A stretch of 64,000 nt of DNA from positions 288,915 through 352,914 of the forward strand of contig JAOTON010001605.1 of NCBI GenBank assembly GCA_034440635.1. Direction: 5' to 3'. The position numbers were made by a program, and so were the translations under genes. Origin of the DNA: Lepas anatifera. Taxonomy: Eukaryota; Arthropoda; Thecostraca; Lepadidae. Below the pieces are notes generated by a model. The model searched no databases. It worked only from the letters and a program-made list of their open reading frames with translations, and was not told the origin of the DNA. Every line of letters begins with the position of its first letter. Position 1 is the stretch's first letter. Shown in pieces: positions 23,413 to 33,840 of the stretch.

Positions 23413-24149
23413 TTAGAGACTATCGCAAACGCTATGCCAAGCTTGCACCGTTTGATGTCAGTCTAGAGGCCAGTTCATGGAAACTCAATCCTCCCCAGTT
23501 AAAGCAATGGTTGCCGTTCGTTGAGGGGAGACGACTGCGTGATTTTAGTCAAGCGAGGGCACAGTTTTATGCTCCCGAGAAATGCCATCGACCGTTTAGA
23601 GGAATGCTGTGATCATTTTAGGGACGCCGAGGGTCAATGAGGGGGACCTGCATTCCTTTACCCTTGGATCCACCTATGGCTCCAACTGTCCCCTCTTCTG
23701 ACGAGTATCTGAAAATATTATTTTAATGAAACCTCCAAACAAAGTTGTATCACTGTATCAGCCGTTTTACCAGAATCCTGTCTAAATAAACATGCAGGTG
23801 AGGGGAGCCCGGCAGCCAATGACAGCTTACATGTTTCGCAACCCAAGCACAAGGACGGATATAGGAGGGAAAATTCGTGTGCTTCCCCGCAGCAAAATAT
23901 ATTCCGATGGTTGGCCCCATCTGTGCCCATCTTATTGGATATTGCTCCCCCTCAAAAAAGCAGCTCGTGGTTCTGCCACTGCATTGCGTGGTTTCTGCCA
24001 CTGACCGGGGCCCCAGGTCAGTGACGCCAGTTGTCCAGCACACAGCAACACAGTGGGAGCAATTGCAATACGAGTGCCCCTCAGACACGACAAGATTTGT
24101 GAGAGGGATGAATGAGCTGGCACAATGCCAACCGCCCATTCATCTGTGA
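23413..24149. other. no gene recognised
   Basis: Several overlapping open frames on both strands, none with a recognisable motif. Confidence 0.35.
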
Positions 24150-24745
24150 GGTCACGTGGTCCAGGTATGGGCGAGAGGGTCAGGGATTATCAGAGGCGGT
24201 GGCAAGTCAGCCGAAGACTACCCCGTCAGAAAGCAGCAAAATCAGTAATTGTGTAATATTTTCTCACCCAGATGTCATATTAGTAAATAATGGTGACCAC
24301 TGGAAAGCTCTTGAAAAAATACACATGATGCACCCGTTTCTAAACCTATAGGCACCATAGGATGCAAGATATCCATCCTAAACCGGTCGAGCCTAGTTAT
24401 GGCAATTTCAATTGCGGGGGACTGTACGTTAGCCAAACAGTTCGATTGACGGGTGAGTTTTTTCAGCAGTTTGATACTTATAACAACGCAATGTTGGAGT
24501 TTTAGGTTTTGTGTTCTTATTATGGCTCCATTCCATCCCCTGTCTAAGCCCATGTTTTCCTAAATTACCATGTCTCTGCATACTGCACCACGCTTGCCCT
24601 CTGTTCATATCATCAAAGAAATAAACACACGCATAATGTTTGTTTTGTTAAGCAAAGACTGGGCATGACGAGAAGAAAGGAGATACAATATAAAATATGA
24701 TGGGTTTTACGACGGTATTTCACCTATACCTGCAGATTTAACGGA
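24150..24745. repeat. dispersed repeat: arm A joined to arm B at GTAC
   Basis: 24150-24423 is the inverted counterpart of 15812-16092. 24428-24745 (GTTAGCCAAACAGTTCGATT onward) matches 60900-61215. The two halves meet at GTAC 24424-24427. Arm B includes AAATAAACACACGCATAA and AAAGGAGATACAATATAAAA, shared with the 60.9 kb copy. Non-coding. Confidence 0.65.
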
Positions 24746-25199
24746 TGTTAAGTATGTCTGCGGTCCAGCACCAGGTGTGGATACGTTCCGTGGTGTTTCC
24801 ACGTGGGGAAAACATAATAGATAAGTGTCTAATTAAGCTGCCAAAATAATAGGTAGAAAATTCCAGTTTCTCTGCCGGGATGATTCAAAACACAAAATTA
24901 ACCATCTAGCTGATATGACGAAGGAAACCTTGTTTCCATCTCTCATCCCGTTGCCCAGGGCGCCCGGCGGGGACGGGAACTGGTAGCGCGCCCCATAAAT
25001 TTTGCCTGTGGCAATGCAAACCACTTAATCAAACTAAAAATAAGAGCAATATTGTAATGTTTTGCGCTGAGCTTTGCTCAGCATCGATTCCTAACCTTAG
25101 GCATGTGCATGCCAAATGTGTTCCTGATCTTTAGGCCTAGAGGGTGGTAAAACTACTTATAAATATTTATAGAAACATATCTTTCTAGTGACGAGCTTC
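24746..25199. other. no gene recognised
   Basis: Contains a perfect 7-bp-stem hairpin GCTGAGCTTTGCTCAGC at about 25067-25083, just outside the probable Helitron end. Confidence 0.35.
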
Positions 25200-25213
25200 C
25201 AGCGCGCTGATAT

Positions 25214-25232
25214 AACATCACTCAGTGATGTT
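25214..25232 (-). terminator. candidate Helitron 3'-terminal hairpin
   Basis: AACATCACT-C-AGTGATGTT is a perfect 9-bp stem with a one-base loop. On the minus strand it is followed by ATATCAGCGCG and CTGG. Helitrons use such a hairpin about 10-12 bases from a CTRR end as the strand-transfer terminator. Confidence 0.45.
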
Positions 25233-25271
25233 GAACGGAGACCTGGCTCTGCTTCCTTTCAAGCGAGCTAT

Positions 25272-25377
25272 GTGACCTCTCAACTAGGGGTGGGCTCCCC
25301 TTCCACCGAGGTCACATCATATTGGGTAGTCGTGCGACCTCTCTACTTGTAGCGAGCTCCCCTTTCGCTGAGGTCAC
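25272..25377. repeat. two tandem hairpin-forming units in the Helitron 3' region
   Basis: Two units 62 bases apart (25272-25315 and 25334-25377) have 8-base arms GTGACCTC or GCGACCTC and GAGGTCAC around G/C-rich loops containing GCTCCCCTT. Paralogous subterminal hairpins may serve as binding sites; this is inference. Confidence 0.5.
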
Positions 25378-26232
25378 ACCATAGTTGGCACACCTTCTCG
25401 TGGTGTATCTCGAAGGTCTCCGTTCCTGAGGCCTTAATGCCTTCATTGGTGGGTTGGATAGGGGGAGGCTTATATTTTCCAACCCACTCTCAGCGGCTTT
25501 GGTACCGTACTCGCCACTGGAAAGACATCTTGCAGGTATAAAATAAAACCTTTTATTGTGGATGATCCACAACAGATAGGAACACAAATAGTCATACAAC
25601 TGAGCGTCAGTCTCTTTTCACGTATCAGAATCCAGCCATTTCACGCCAAGCCCATACTGACAGCCAAATAAAAGCTACAATGCTTTTCTGTCGGCCGATT
25701 TGTTTTCTCTCACCAGCATCAGCTGACGGGTCTTATGCATTGTAGTTCATGTCCTTCCTTGCAGATACAAACCTCAAAAGGGCCGTACTATTGGCTTCGC
25801 TGCCTTTTTCAAGAGCTCTGCTGTCTCTTGCAATCGCCCTGAGAGTCACAGGGCTCCAACCATTATTGGCAGCTTGAACATCGGGCATTGACTGATTTAT
25901 CTGGCCGTTGTTAGTAAGCTGCAAGCATTAAGCTGCAGAATATTCACATCAGAGTGCCTTATTCCACAGCAAGCCATGTGATACCATCCAATTCACCGTA
26001 CTTGCCACCAAGGTCCAAACTAGAGCCCATTGAATTCTGTTTCATCTCGGCACCAAAGGATGAGCTCAGGTTCAAATAGAAATCGATCCAGTTTCATTTA
26101 AAAATCTCATTGATTTTAACGTCGCATTGTAAGCAAGTGGCAAGCATATTTTTCGGCTGCCTTTGATGAGTTTCTCAGCTTTAACGCACTGTTTCAAAGA
26201 AATTTTTTTCCACATTCTCATCTAGCTCACAA
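25378..26232 (-). other. Helitron 3' untranslated region
   Basis: About 850 bases between the hairpin units and the endonuclease stop. Open frames here lack motifs. Confidence 0.4.
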
Positions 26233-27030
26233 TCATGCGATCAGTTTTACCTTGACCATTATGGGCCAGTGATACTGGGTATTGAACGGACTCCAGAACA
26301 CCATAGCTTCAACAGAAATTGAGCTTTTGCTTGTACAGTATACTGTATCGATGGACGTGCCGCCATGCGTGGTGTTCACTAAATCGTTATCGATAATTCG
26401 TTTAGCACCCAGTGTATCGTTGAAAAGTTTGTCAAATGCCGAGAAATTAGATTCCGAACCAGTGTTGAAATCACCAACCACAATTATAGCGTCATCCACG
26501 GATACGTCACCCAGTCCGTCTCTGCAAAGAATGCTTTGCAACGCTGTACAGACGCGATGGTCGGTTGCTTTGTTATATCTGTAAATACTGATAATGACAA
26601 TCCTTTTCTCGTTCCGGCACAACCTAACAGCGTTAATTTCGAGAACAGGTCTCCCTTTAGCCGGGATTCTCTTTTCAAAAATTGTTTTACTGTTGCTCTC
26701 CTGGAGCAGAGCGTTCGTTACATATATCCGAGATCCGAGTGTAATCGAACCTGAGGATGGAACATGGGCAGCAACCATAAACTGTCTCAGAGGCGAATCG
26801 CTGCGCAGTTTGGCCCTGCTCTCGACGAAACAAAGCACGTCACAACTCTGAAAACTCCGGTCACCATTTATATATTCAGAGTATTTTGCTACGGAGTTAC
26901 AGTTTTGATAGCCGATGCGCAGAATCACACTGTCATCGTCATCCTCGATGTATTCTAAGCTGAACAAATACGGTCTATTCACAGCCATTTTCTCCACTAA
27001 AGAATCTGCCTCTTTTTTTCTCTGACCCAT
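26233..27030 (-). CDS. Helitron AP-endonuclease-like (EEP) domain
   Basis: The 265-residue frame has the hallmarks of the exonuclease-endonuclease-phosphatase fold in order: an early Asn in GYQNCNSVAKY (near residue 40), the metal-binding Glu in CFVESRA (near 67), the Tyr-containing ISIYRYNKATDHR (near 148), the catalytic GDFNTGS (near 187), SIDTVYCTS (near 228) and a final YHWPIMVKV in place of the usual SDH block. Such a domain is fused to the C-terminus of RepHel in Helentron-type Helitrons, where it probably nicks DNA. Here it overlaps the helicase frame (26975-27030) and is offset by one base at a run of seven T (27013-27019). Losing one base there would fuse the two frames, so the frame break is probably secondary. 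Whether MGQRKKEADS is a genuine start is doubtful. Confidence 0.85.
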   Translation of the reverse strand: MGQRKKEADSLVEKMAVNRPYLFSLEYIEDDDDSVILRIGYQNCNSVAKYSEYINGDRSFQSCDVLCFVESRAKLRSDSPLRQFMVAAHVPSSGSITLGSRIYVTNALLQESNSKTIFEKRIPAKGRPVLEINAVRLCRNEKRIVIISIYRYNKATDHRVCTALQSILCRDGLGDVSVDDAIIVVGDFNTGSESNFSAFDKLFNDTLGAKRIIDNDLVNTTHGGTSIDTVYCTSKSSISVEAMVFWSPFNTQYHWPIMVKVKLIA

Positions 27031-30000
27031 CGGGGGGACGAAAACAACCTGTCTGAGACACGTCGATAAAAAGATTCTTCTGGCTGGTAACCCTGCTTAA
27101 AGCCACATAGTAACTTGCCAAAGGCATCGGACTTTTACCAACATGAAAACAAAGTGGTGCGTCAACAGTCTGGCCTTGGGATTTATGAATAGTAATCGCC
27201 GTTGCTGGCACCAGTGGCAACTGACGGCGCATGCATGATATACCATTTGAAACCTGGAAAGACTTTTCGGTTGCTTCCACGACAACACACAGTTCTAAGC
27301 CCGTAATTTTGTTATTTCCAGGGTCTACTGATCTGCCTTTATATTTGCTCCCACCCACCATGGGATCTTTGAACTTCAGATAGGCTATCGTCGTACCGTC
27401 AATTTTTTTCCATGCGTGAAAACACTCGCCCACAGATCCATTGGCGAGCCGGTCCGTTACTGAAATATTTTTTGTGACCATGTACTTTAGTCCTTTTACC
27501 AGCACCAATTTCCTGGCAAGATTTCCAGTTTTAACAAGCGGCATTCTCTCCACGGCCTTTGCCAGGTCTGATGCTTTAGCAGCGTCCAAAGCAGCTTTGC
27601 GTTTGTCTTTGAAGTGGTCTACGGCAATACTTTCCCAACAGGGCGACTTAGTGCGAGCCTGATCGATTCTATTAGCATTATGTTTATCCACTTCTGCATT
27701 AGAGCTATACAAATGCACACAGTCGAGCGGAACCGGCCGCTGAGGGCTCACAACACATTGCTTAAACAATGCTAGACTTTTTGAGTCCAGTTCCCGTCTT
27801 CCCAACTTTACCAGAGCACTTGCAAAGGCTCTCTCATCAGGCTTCACCCTCATGCACTGTGTCAGCTCGAAAACAACAAAATGTAGCCATAGGTTGTTAA
27901 AGAGCCTGGCATACTGGTCATCGCTTAAATGGTAGACTGGTGGGGCAAGCACGGGCTTCAGTTGGTTGAAATCTCCAACACAAAGCACTGATATGCCACC
28001 AAAAGGTCGATCTACGCCTTTTAGCAATCGCAGCCTGGTGTCAATGTTCTGCAGGATAGTCGAAGACACCATGGATATTTCGTCGATTATCAGCAAAACC
28101 AAATAAGCGTACTTGTCGGCCAAGCTCTTACTGTAGGTGTAATTCAGCGGTTTCAAGGCTTCCCCGGGGCTAGTCTGCAGGGGAAGTGAGAACGCACTGT
28201 GAAGTGTCACTCCCCCAACTAGATTCACCGCGGCAATCCCTGTGAAAGCTGTTGGCAGGACTACAATAACGTCCTCGGATCGATACTTAAAACGACCGAT
28301 ACACTGCTGCAATGCAAATATTAACCGAGACTTCCCAGTTCCAGCCATTCCGGCAAGATACGTTAGTACCTGGTCCTCTCGATCAATGATCCGATGAGCC
28401 AGGTCGAAGACAAACTTACGCTGCAACTCATTAAGCGACAGGATCAGCTCTGTATACTCGGAATCGGTCACCAGACTAGGTATCTTATAGACTACAACAG
28501 GATTTGTCCCATTTTCAACATCATTCACATCACCACAGCCTGGCCCAGGAACGTCCATATCGGGCTTGTTATCATCTGTCTCTTTCGGTAGGCGGTTATC
28601 AGGATTTACTTGCATGTCTGTCTCGCAATCATTTTTTTCATTGCTATTGTCAATCATATGTTCCTCCTCAATAAGCTGTGACATGGTCACACCCATGTCA
28701 CTGAGTGACGTCAAACCATGATGAAACATTTTTCTATTCTCCAGGATTTCGTCATAGAACTTCAGAAACTGCGATCGTCGCGCAGAAATGTCCTTATTAG
28801 ATCCCACTAGGGGTGGAGAGTCAGTTTCATCCTTCTCGTTGCGGAAATGTTTGAACAACAATAGGTGCTGTCGAAAATATTTTTCTGTATCTACTGACTC
28901 TTTGCAAAGGTTGTACAAAAGAACACGGTGCTTACGCCGTTTTTGTATGCCTTTTTCTAGGGTATCTATCAGATTTTCATCATCATGTCCGGCAACATCA
29001 TCGTCGCAAGGTGCATCAATATTGCCAAGTAGGCGATTATTCACCCGAGGTTCACTCTCTTTCTCACGCGCATTGTGATACGACGCCACATACTCTGCGA
29101 GACATATACTCTCCAGAGCCTTTGGTCTTTTGGTATACTTTGCAATGAGACTGGGTTGCAAAACATCTGTTGACTGATCATCGAGTTTCTGCAATTCAGC
29201 GAAAGTTTTGCGTATATAGACCCGGTCGGATTCTTGGTAAGTGCTAATTCTCGTGGTTCCACGGCTGGAAATCACATATGGCAGCTGACACAAGTCCACT
29301 GCACACTCCTCAAGCGGAACCTCAGTGCTCCCCATGAACTCGGCTCGTATTTGGTTCATTTTTTGTAGGGCGGTAAGCTGCGGATTCTTATCGAGCTCGC
29401 GCATCAGCTGTCGCATGAGCGATGAGACACCACGGGCAGACTTTGTAAGGTAATCTGTCAGGTAACGAGCCACTGCATATACGTCCTCACAATATGATAT
29501 GTCCATATTGGAGAACCAAGCCTTTAACAGGTCTGCCGAGTAATTGTTAACCCTTGCCTCGCAAAGCCGACGCTGTAAGTAAACTTTCTTTCTCCTGAGA
29601 GGCACACGCAAGCAGTTGATATAGTCATTTTCGTTCAAATCTAACTTCCTCAAAAACTCATCGAAAGTGGTTTCAACTTCGCATAATTTGTCATCCTTTG
29701 GTAGGCCATCAAGCGCCAAAAAGACTCTGTTGTAACATTTCTCCAGCCAAGTCTTTTTAGTCTCCCGAAACTCATTTTCGCCAAATGGAGAAAGAATCAT
29801 GGTCTTTTTCATCGGCGGCCTCGGAAAACCAAATCGGCAAACTAGCTTTCGGCCGGGTCCTCTTACTTTTTTCGTGTGGCATAGGTTTGTATAGCATTTA
29901 TGGAACTGGAACAGTCTCACTTCCTCCAGTCCATCCGGTTTTCCCGGAGGCAAGTGGCATGTCGATACTTTATCAACGAAACGAGTAATCGCAGCCTCTT

Positions 30001-30163
30001 TTTCAAGTTCGCTCAGTTTCTGCCAGTCAATACTTTCTACTGGGTCATTGTCTGTAAAAAACAACCCATGAAAATGAGGCATACCACGTTGTTGGTATTC
30101 CACCCTTACAAAATAGTCTGATACATTTCCGATGACAGAACTGTTCGACTTCATGAAGGCCAA
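26975..30163 (-). CDS. Helitron RepHel: HUH Rep nuclease plus PIF1-like helicase
   Basis: The 1,062-residue frame starts inside Rep. GMPHFHGLFF (about 30060-30090) is the HUH motif that coordinates the metal. ARYLTDYLTKSARG (about 29430-29475) supplies the paired tyrosines that cut and join single strands. The helicase part has Walker A GMAGTGKSRL (about 28335-28365), Walker B LLIIDEISMVSS (about 28075-28105), GDFNQLKPV (about 27960-27985), a motif V-like ITIHKSQGQTVD (about 27165-27195) and YVALSRVTSQKN (about 27075-27110). Together they nick, unwind and transfer one strand during rolling-circle transposition. Both ends of the frame are artificial: the N-terminus continues in another frame across an A5 run (30181-30185), the C-terminus into the endonuclease across a T7 run. 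The interior has no stop, so the copy is young or the breaks are sequencing errors. Confidence 0.92.
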   Translation of the reverse strand: MAFMKSNSSVIGNVSDYFVRVEYQQRGMPHFHGLFFTDNDPVESIDWQKLSELEKEAAITRFVDKVSTCHLPPGKPDGLEEVRLFQFHKCYTNLCHTKKVRGPGRKLVCRFGFPRPPMKKTMILSPFGENEFRETKKTWLEKCYNRVFLALDGLPKDDKLCEVETTFDEFLRKLDLNENDYINCLRVPLRRKKVYLQRRLCEARVNNYSADLLKAWFSNMDISYCEDVYAVARYLTDYLTKSARGVSSLMRQLMRELDKNPQLTALQKMNQIRAEFMGSTEVPLEECAVDLCQLPYVISSRGTTRISTYQESDRVYIRKTFAELQKLDDQSTDVLQPSLIAKYTKRPKALESICLAEYVASYHNAREKESEPRVNNRLLGNIDAPCDDDVAGHDDENLIDTLEKGIQKRRKHRVLLYNLCKESVDTEKYFRQHLLLFKHFRNEKDETDSPPLVGSNKDISARRSQFLKFYDEILENRKMFHHGLTSLSDMGVTMSQLIEEEHMIDNSNEKNDCETDMQVNPDNRLPKETDDNKPDMDVPGPGCGDVNDVENGTNPVVVYKIPSLVTDSEYTELILSLNELQRKFVFDLAHRIIDREDQVLTYLAGMAGTGKSRLIFALQQCIGRFKYRSEDVIVVLPTAFTGIAAVNLVGGVTLHSAFSLPLQTSPGEALKPLNYTYSKSLADKYAYLVLLIIDEISMVSSTILQNIDTRLRLLKGVDRPFGGISVLCVGDFNQLKPVLAPPVYHLSDDQYARLFNNLWLHFVVFELTQCMRVKPDERAFASALVKLGRRELDSKSLALFKQCVVSPQRPVPLDCVHLYSSNAEVDKHNANRIDQARTKSPCWESIAVDHFKDKRKAALDAAKASDLAKAVERMPLVKTGNLARKLVLVKGLKYMVTKNISVTDRLANGSVGECFHAWKKIDGTTIAYLKFKDPMVGGSKYKGRSVDPGNNKITGLELCVVVEATEKSFQVSNGISCMRRQLPLVPATAITIHKSQGQTVDAPLCFHVGKSPMPLASYYVALSRVTSQKNLFIDVSQTGCFRPPDGSEKKRGRFFSGENGCE

Positions 30164-30363
30164 AACCTTCCGATACCTGTAAAAAGGTATCGACAGGTGG
30201 TGATGGGATCCCTCTGAATCATCCCTCGTATTTCGGATTTCATTTCTCTTTGAGAAACAGAAATTCGGATGTTGTTCTCGGCTTCGGCAATCAACTTTGC
30301 AAACTCCTCATCAGATTGCTCCATATGCTTTTCACTTTTCACCTGTTTCAAAAGCACGTACAA
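30151..30363 (-). CDS. Helitron Rep, middle segment in a shifted frame
   Basis: About 70 codons linking the N-terminal region to the HUH part of Rep. The segment includes QSDEEFAKLIAEAENNI and RDPITTCRY, the stretch that in Helitron Rep proteins precedes a conserved aromatic/arginine block. The preceding frame reaches it across a run of six A (30400-30405; T on the coding strand) and it leads into the next frame across A5 at 30181-30185. Each break corresponds to one missing base. Confidence 0.7.
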   Translation of the reverse strand: MYVLLKQVKSEKHMEQSDEEFAKLIAEAENNIRISVSQREMKSEIRGMIQRDPITTCRYLFTGIGRFWPS

Positions 30364-32341
30364 GGGTGTCCAAAATATTTCAACGGGTGAAAAAGTAATA
30401 AAAAAGTAGGACGCCCCAGCTGGCGAATGAATGCAAATACCTCCGCTTTTTTGGCTGACCAGTACTGAGGAGAATTACGAGAAGCTTCTAGAAAGGACGT
30501 TACAACCTCAGCATTTTGCAGAGCTGGTATTCCAGCCCTGCAGAGACCAGCTGTCAAAGGAGCGCCAGACCTCGTTTTCGACAGGTAAAACAAAAGCTTA
30601 CCCTCGAGCAGAATGTACTGCTTAATACGGTACAGCATGAACAAGGCCTCATATTTTCTGGCAAGTCTGGCATCTTTTGACATAACCATAAGCTTTGCAA
30701 TCGTAGACAGATCGAACTTTTGATCACCCTTCGTAATTAGTTGATTTTGACCTTGAAAAATATCAGGGAAACATTCATAGAAAGCAGATATGTTTGATAT
30801 TGGTACAGGCTTTCCATTCTCGGTGGGGGCCAGTTTAAGGCTTTCATGACCCTGAAGCCCAAACCCATGGTGACGCCCGTGGCTATCAGCTGTCTGATGC
30901 TGTTCTGAATGTTTCACCACAAGGGTATATTTCGTGCCAGCTCTGTCACCAGCATTGACGTGATTACCAGAGGGCAATTCACTATCACTCACGTCATCAT
31001 CCGGCCAAATTAGGTCATCAGGAAAGGCGGTTTCGCACGGGGGTTCGAAATCTTTCAAGTTAGTCAAGCGCTCTTCATCAAATATTACGCCCTCATACGC
31101 TGGTGTTGAACGCAGCTCATTCACAGCCAATTTCATTTTGGCAATGTCGATGGTGCCTTCCTCGTAAGCTCGGTCGTCCGCTAATCGCCTGTTCAATATA
31201 ACGCGCGTTTTCAAGTCCAACGTTGTAACGCTCAGATCTTTTGCAACGCGAGGTAAAATCCGACTCCAAGTGTTTGCCACTTTGTGCGGAACCAGAACGA
31301 CGCTACCCACCAGACGATATCCTCCACGACCCCGGCCAGTTCCCAAAGGTACAGGGCGCTTTGAGAACGGCATCTGTAATCTAAGAAAAGCATGGCATAC
31401 CGCCAGAAGTCTCGATTCCATCCAATTTAAGTCAGACACGTGTGGCTTCTTCCGGGGGAATATACCCTCTCCATTGTAAAAGTTTTTGTAATACCACGAG
31501 GGTGTCTTTCCTTTCTTGATCTGCCTGGCACATGTATGACAAAAATTACCACCCGAATCGACATACGGCGTGGCGACATGGCCCGGGAGGAAAACTCTCT
31601 GAGCAGGAAACATCATGCGCTGACAGCTGATGCATGGCATCAGAGTAGTGATAAGCTCTTTTTTTAGTCGCAGCAGATTTTCCCTCACCATTTGACTAGC
31701 ACCAATAACAGCGCTACGCTTTCGGCCAGCATCTTTTCCTGAGGCAAATGTGGGGTCCATGCGTCTACGCCGCTCAACGAGTCTCTTAAGATAAAGAAAA
31801 CGTTCTCTGAACTCAGGCCATCTGTATTTGTCACGGAACAGCTGCCTTTGTCGAGCCCTTTCCCGAATGGACGCACGCCTCAGCTGGCTTTGCGTCTTCT
31901 CTTTCAACTTTACTTTCGGATCTGCACGCCTCAGCTGGCTTTGCGTCTTCTTTTTCAACTTTACTTTGGGATCTGCACGCCTCAGCTGGCTTTGCGTCTT
32001 CTCTTTCAACTTTACTTCGGGATCAACACGCTTTAGACGTTTTGATTCCGCGTCTAAAGCTCTTTCATTGGCACGGAAAGCGGGAATAATTCGTTTGGCA
32101 GCAGTGGCCCGCCTTTCAGCCTCCCGAAGCTCAGGGTTGTTAGCTCTTTTGGAAGCAGTGGCCCACCTTTCAGCCTCCCGAAGCTCAGGGTTGTTAGCTC
32201 TTTTGGAAGCAGTGGTCCGCCTTTCAGCCTCCCGAAGCTCAGGGTTGTTAGCTCTTTTGGAAGCAGTGGCCCGCCTTTCAGCCTCCCGAAGCTCAGGGTT
32301 GTTAGCTCTTTTGGAAGCAGTGGCCCGCCTTTCAGCCTCCC
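30348..32341 (-). CDS. Helitron N-terminal region: basic repeats, zinc-binding segment, start of Rep
   Basis: The frame is open from the LTR junction at 32341 to a stop near 30348. First come five units of an 18-residue repeat of type EAERRATASKRANNPELR (about 32339-32080), then three units of a 17-residue repeat ADPKVKLKEKTQSQLRR (about 32020-31870). Next is the region usual in Helitron proteins upstream of Rep: CISCQRMMFP and FCHTCARQIKKGKTPSWYY, a likely zinc-binding cluster (about 31630-31490), then a long linker and LGRPTF, the start of the block that precedes the Rep core. That block is cut by a one-base slip in a T6 run (30400-30405). Strongly basic repeats suggest nucleic-acid binding; this is inference. 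On the 5' side the same frame continues beyond the LTR element at 53043-53372. Confidence 0.85.
31870..32341 (-). repeat. two in-frame coding minisatellites (51-bp and 54-bp units)
   Basis: 54-bp units (18 codons) occupy about 32080-32341, and three 51-bp units (17 codons) occupy about 31870-32020. Unit lengths are multiples of three and the copies are nearly identical, so copy number can vary without breaking the frame. Three more 54-bp units lie at 53043-53200, the other side of the LTR element. Confidence 0.85.
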
Positions 32342-33112
32342 TGTCACCAAGATGGGCTCTTTGGTGTGGCTGTGAATTATGGTTGCGTAGCGGTTAGGAC
32401 CTTTTCGTGGGCGATGAAGATACTTTTTGTACTAAGTCCAATTTATTTTCCCACGTTTAGCCTGGCGTTGTGAACAGGCCGTAACTCAGCAGCAGTTCCA
32501 ACACTCTGCACTGTCAGCAGCCTCCTCGTCACCACTGGTCACATGTCACGGAGCTGACTGGCAGAACTTCCCCGTCGCAATGGCGAATGCGAAACACGAC
32601 TGTCTACTCAGCGCTGAAGGCGGCTGTTTATATACGGTTTGATACCGGATGCTGACGAGTTGACTGAGAACATTTCATCATCCAGAAATGAGGGCAACTG
32701 TGGATTTCCGAGAATACTGGGTACCAGAGTACGCCAGGTGTCTGCGAACTGGGGTGTGATGGGGTCCAATCTTAATGCAATATCCTGTCGGCACTTCAGA
32801 TCTGCATAGCACTAATGGAAGTCCATTAGTTTTATGGGCGCTTTGAACTCAATGACTGCCGTTCCCATGCCAAAGGCACGAGGATTTAGCGTCTTGGCCT
32901 TGAAGCGGTCACCTCTAAGCAGGGTTAACGCTCGGTGCGGCCACGTGGATTGGCACATGTCGGTGCAAGTTTGCGAACACGTCGGAGCAAGTACTCAAGT
33001 ATGCTCTGACTGGGTGTAAAGCATTAGGTTTGACTATGGAGAGGGCTGTTTTTAAGCTTTATGAATTCAGAAATTTAGTAGTTTTAAAGGGGTAAATAAA
33101 ATCTTTATTACA
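32342..33112 (-). repeat. 3' LTR
   Basis: On the minus strand it starts TGTAATAAAG and ends GGTGACA. A TATA-type GTATATAAAC lies at 32624-32634 and a poly(A) signal AATAAA at 32442-32447 about 180 bases downstream of it, giving a plausible U3-R-U5 order. It matches 52272-53042 over its whole length. Confidence 0.93.
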
Positions 33113-33359
33113 TCACAGCGCGGGGTCCTTTAGATGAAATTTTGATGTTCTGTTCAAAATTTTCGTCTCTGTCTCAGTCATCTCATCCGATCCAATACCA
33201 TTACAAAATTCAAATAACCTATAGTGTTTATATTACATGAATATATGATAGGAACGACAAACAGTTATTTTCACTTCCGTCGTTTGGCTATACATGACAT
33301 ATACAGACGATACATATAATTGAGACAATAGACACTTTTTTCCATCTCACACCGGGGGA

Positions 33360-33791
33360 TTATAGCGGTGATTCAATCACCTCTAATGCTTCTCTAAGCA
33401 GGCGGGCGGTCTCTTCATCCGATAAGCCGATTTCTGATAGCAGGGGAGACTGTGCCGTAGATGAGGTGGCAACAGCTTCAGTAGATGCCATGGAATGATT
33501 AAACAACCATTCCGGTCCTGGAGAGGGCGTCCGTGTTTCCGGAGCAGGCGTTCGATTCTCCTCTGGGGCTGGGTTTAGTTGGCATCCAGGTATTACTGGG
33601 TCTTGCGGCTGTTGTAGTGTTGACACCCAATACCGCAGGACGATACCATACGGGACATGGTCTTGATTTATCCATGTCCCGCAGGCTATGGGGTGTCCTA
33701 AGAATTTTACGAATAAGAACGTCTGTTCACCTACGAAGACATGGTCGACCACAAACTGGATCTGTGGCGTGTTGAGAGAGGCAGAGCTCAT
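33360..33791 (-). CDS. small chromodomain-like ORF downstream of env
   Basis: A 143-residue frame with an ATG at 33791, 50 bases after the env stop and in another phase. Residues about 8-55 resemble a chromodomain: IQFVVDHVF, then FLFVKFLGHP (compare the family pattern YLVKWKGYP), then GTWINQDHVP (compare NTWEP), then a closing GIVLRYW. The remainder is proline-rich and acidic, ending in a Glu/Leu-rich helix-like tail (SDEETARLLREALEVIES). In chromoviruses the chromodomain sits at the C-terminus of integrase and directs integration to modified chromatin. A separate ORF after env is unusual. The match is by eye; alternatives are an unrelated accessory protein or a captured host fragment. Expression would need splicing or re-initiation. 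Confidence 0.5.
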   Translation of the reverse strand: MSSASLNTPQIQFVVDHVFVGEQTFLFVKFLGHPIACGTWINQDHVPYGIVLRYWVSTLQQPQDPVIPGCQLNPAPEENRTPAPETRTPSPGPEWLFNHSMASTEAVATSSTAQSPLLSEIGLSDEETARLLREALEVIESPL

Positions 33792-33840
33792 GTTTGACGA
33801 ATGATGAGTACTGATTGAAGTTGTGAAGACACTGTCGTTT

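Larger units (their letters stand above)
25200..32341 (-). mobile_element. Helitron (OTU/Rep/helicase/endonuclease type), 3' part
   Basis: All Helitron coding modules run on the minus strand: N-terminal repeats and zinc-binding region (32341-30348), Rep (about 30363-29400), helicase (about 28450-26990), AP-endonuclease (27030-26233). The 5' part lies at 53043-54640, beyond an LTR retrotransposon inserted at 32342. The 3' boundary is tentative: a terminal-type hairpin at 25214-25232 is followed on the minus strand by 11 bases and CTGG, like the CTRR end of Helitrons. The base after it is not T, so the exact end is uncertain. Helitrons transpose by a rolling-circle mechanism using the HUH Rep nuclease and a PIF1-like helicase. 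Confidence 0.8.

Noticed and set aside
27013..27019. Programmed -1 frameshift between helicase and endonuclease at the A7 run
   Set aside because: The endonuclease frame needs one base fewer (+1 or -2); a -1 shift leads to a stop within a few codons.
31828..32397. 189-codon plus-strand frame with regular leucine/serine repeats
   Set aside because: It is the complement of the Helitron's coding repeats and runs into the LTR; the minus strand carries the recognisable protein.
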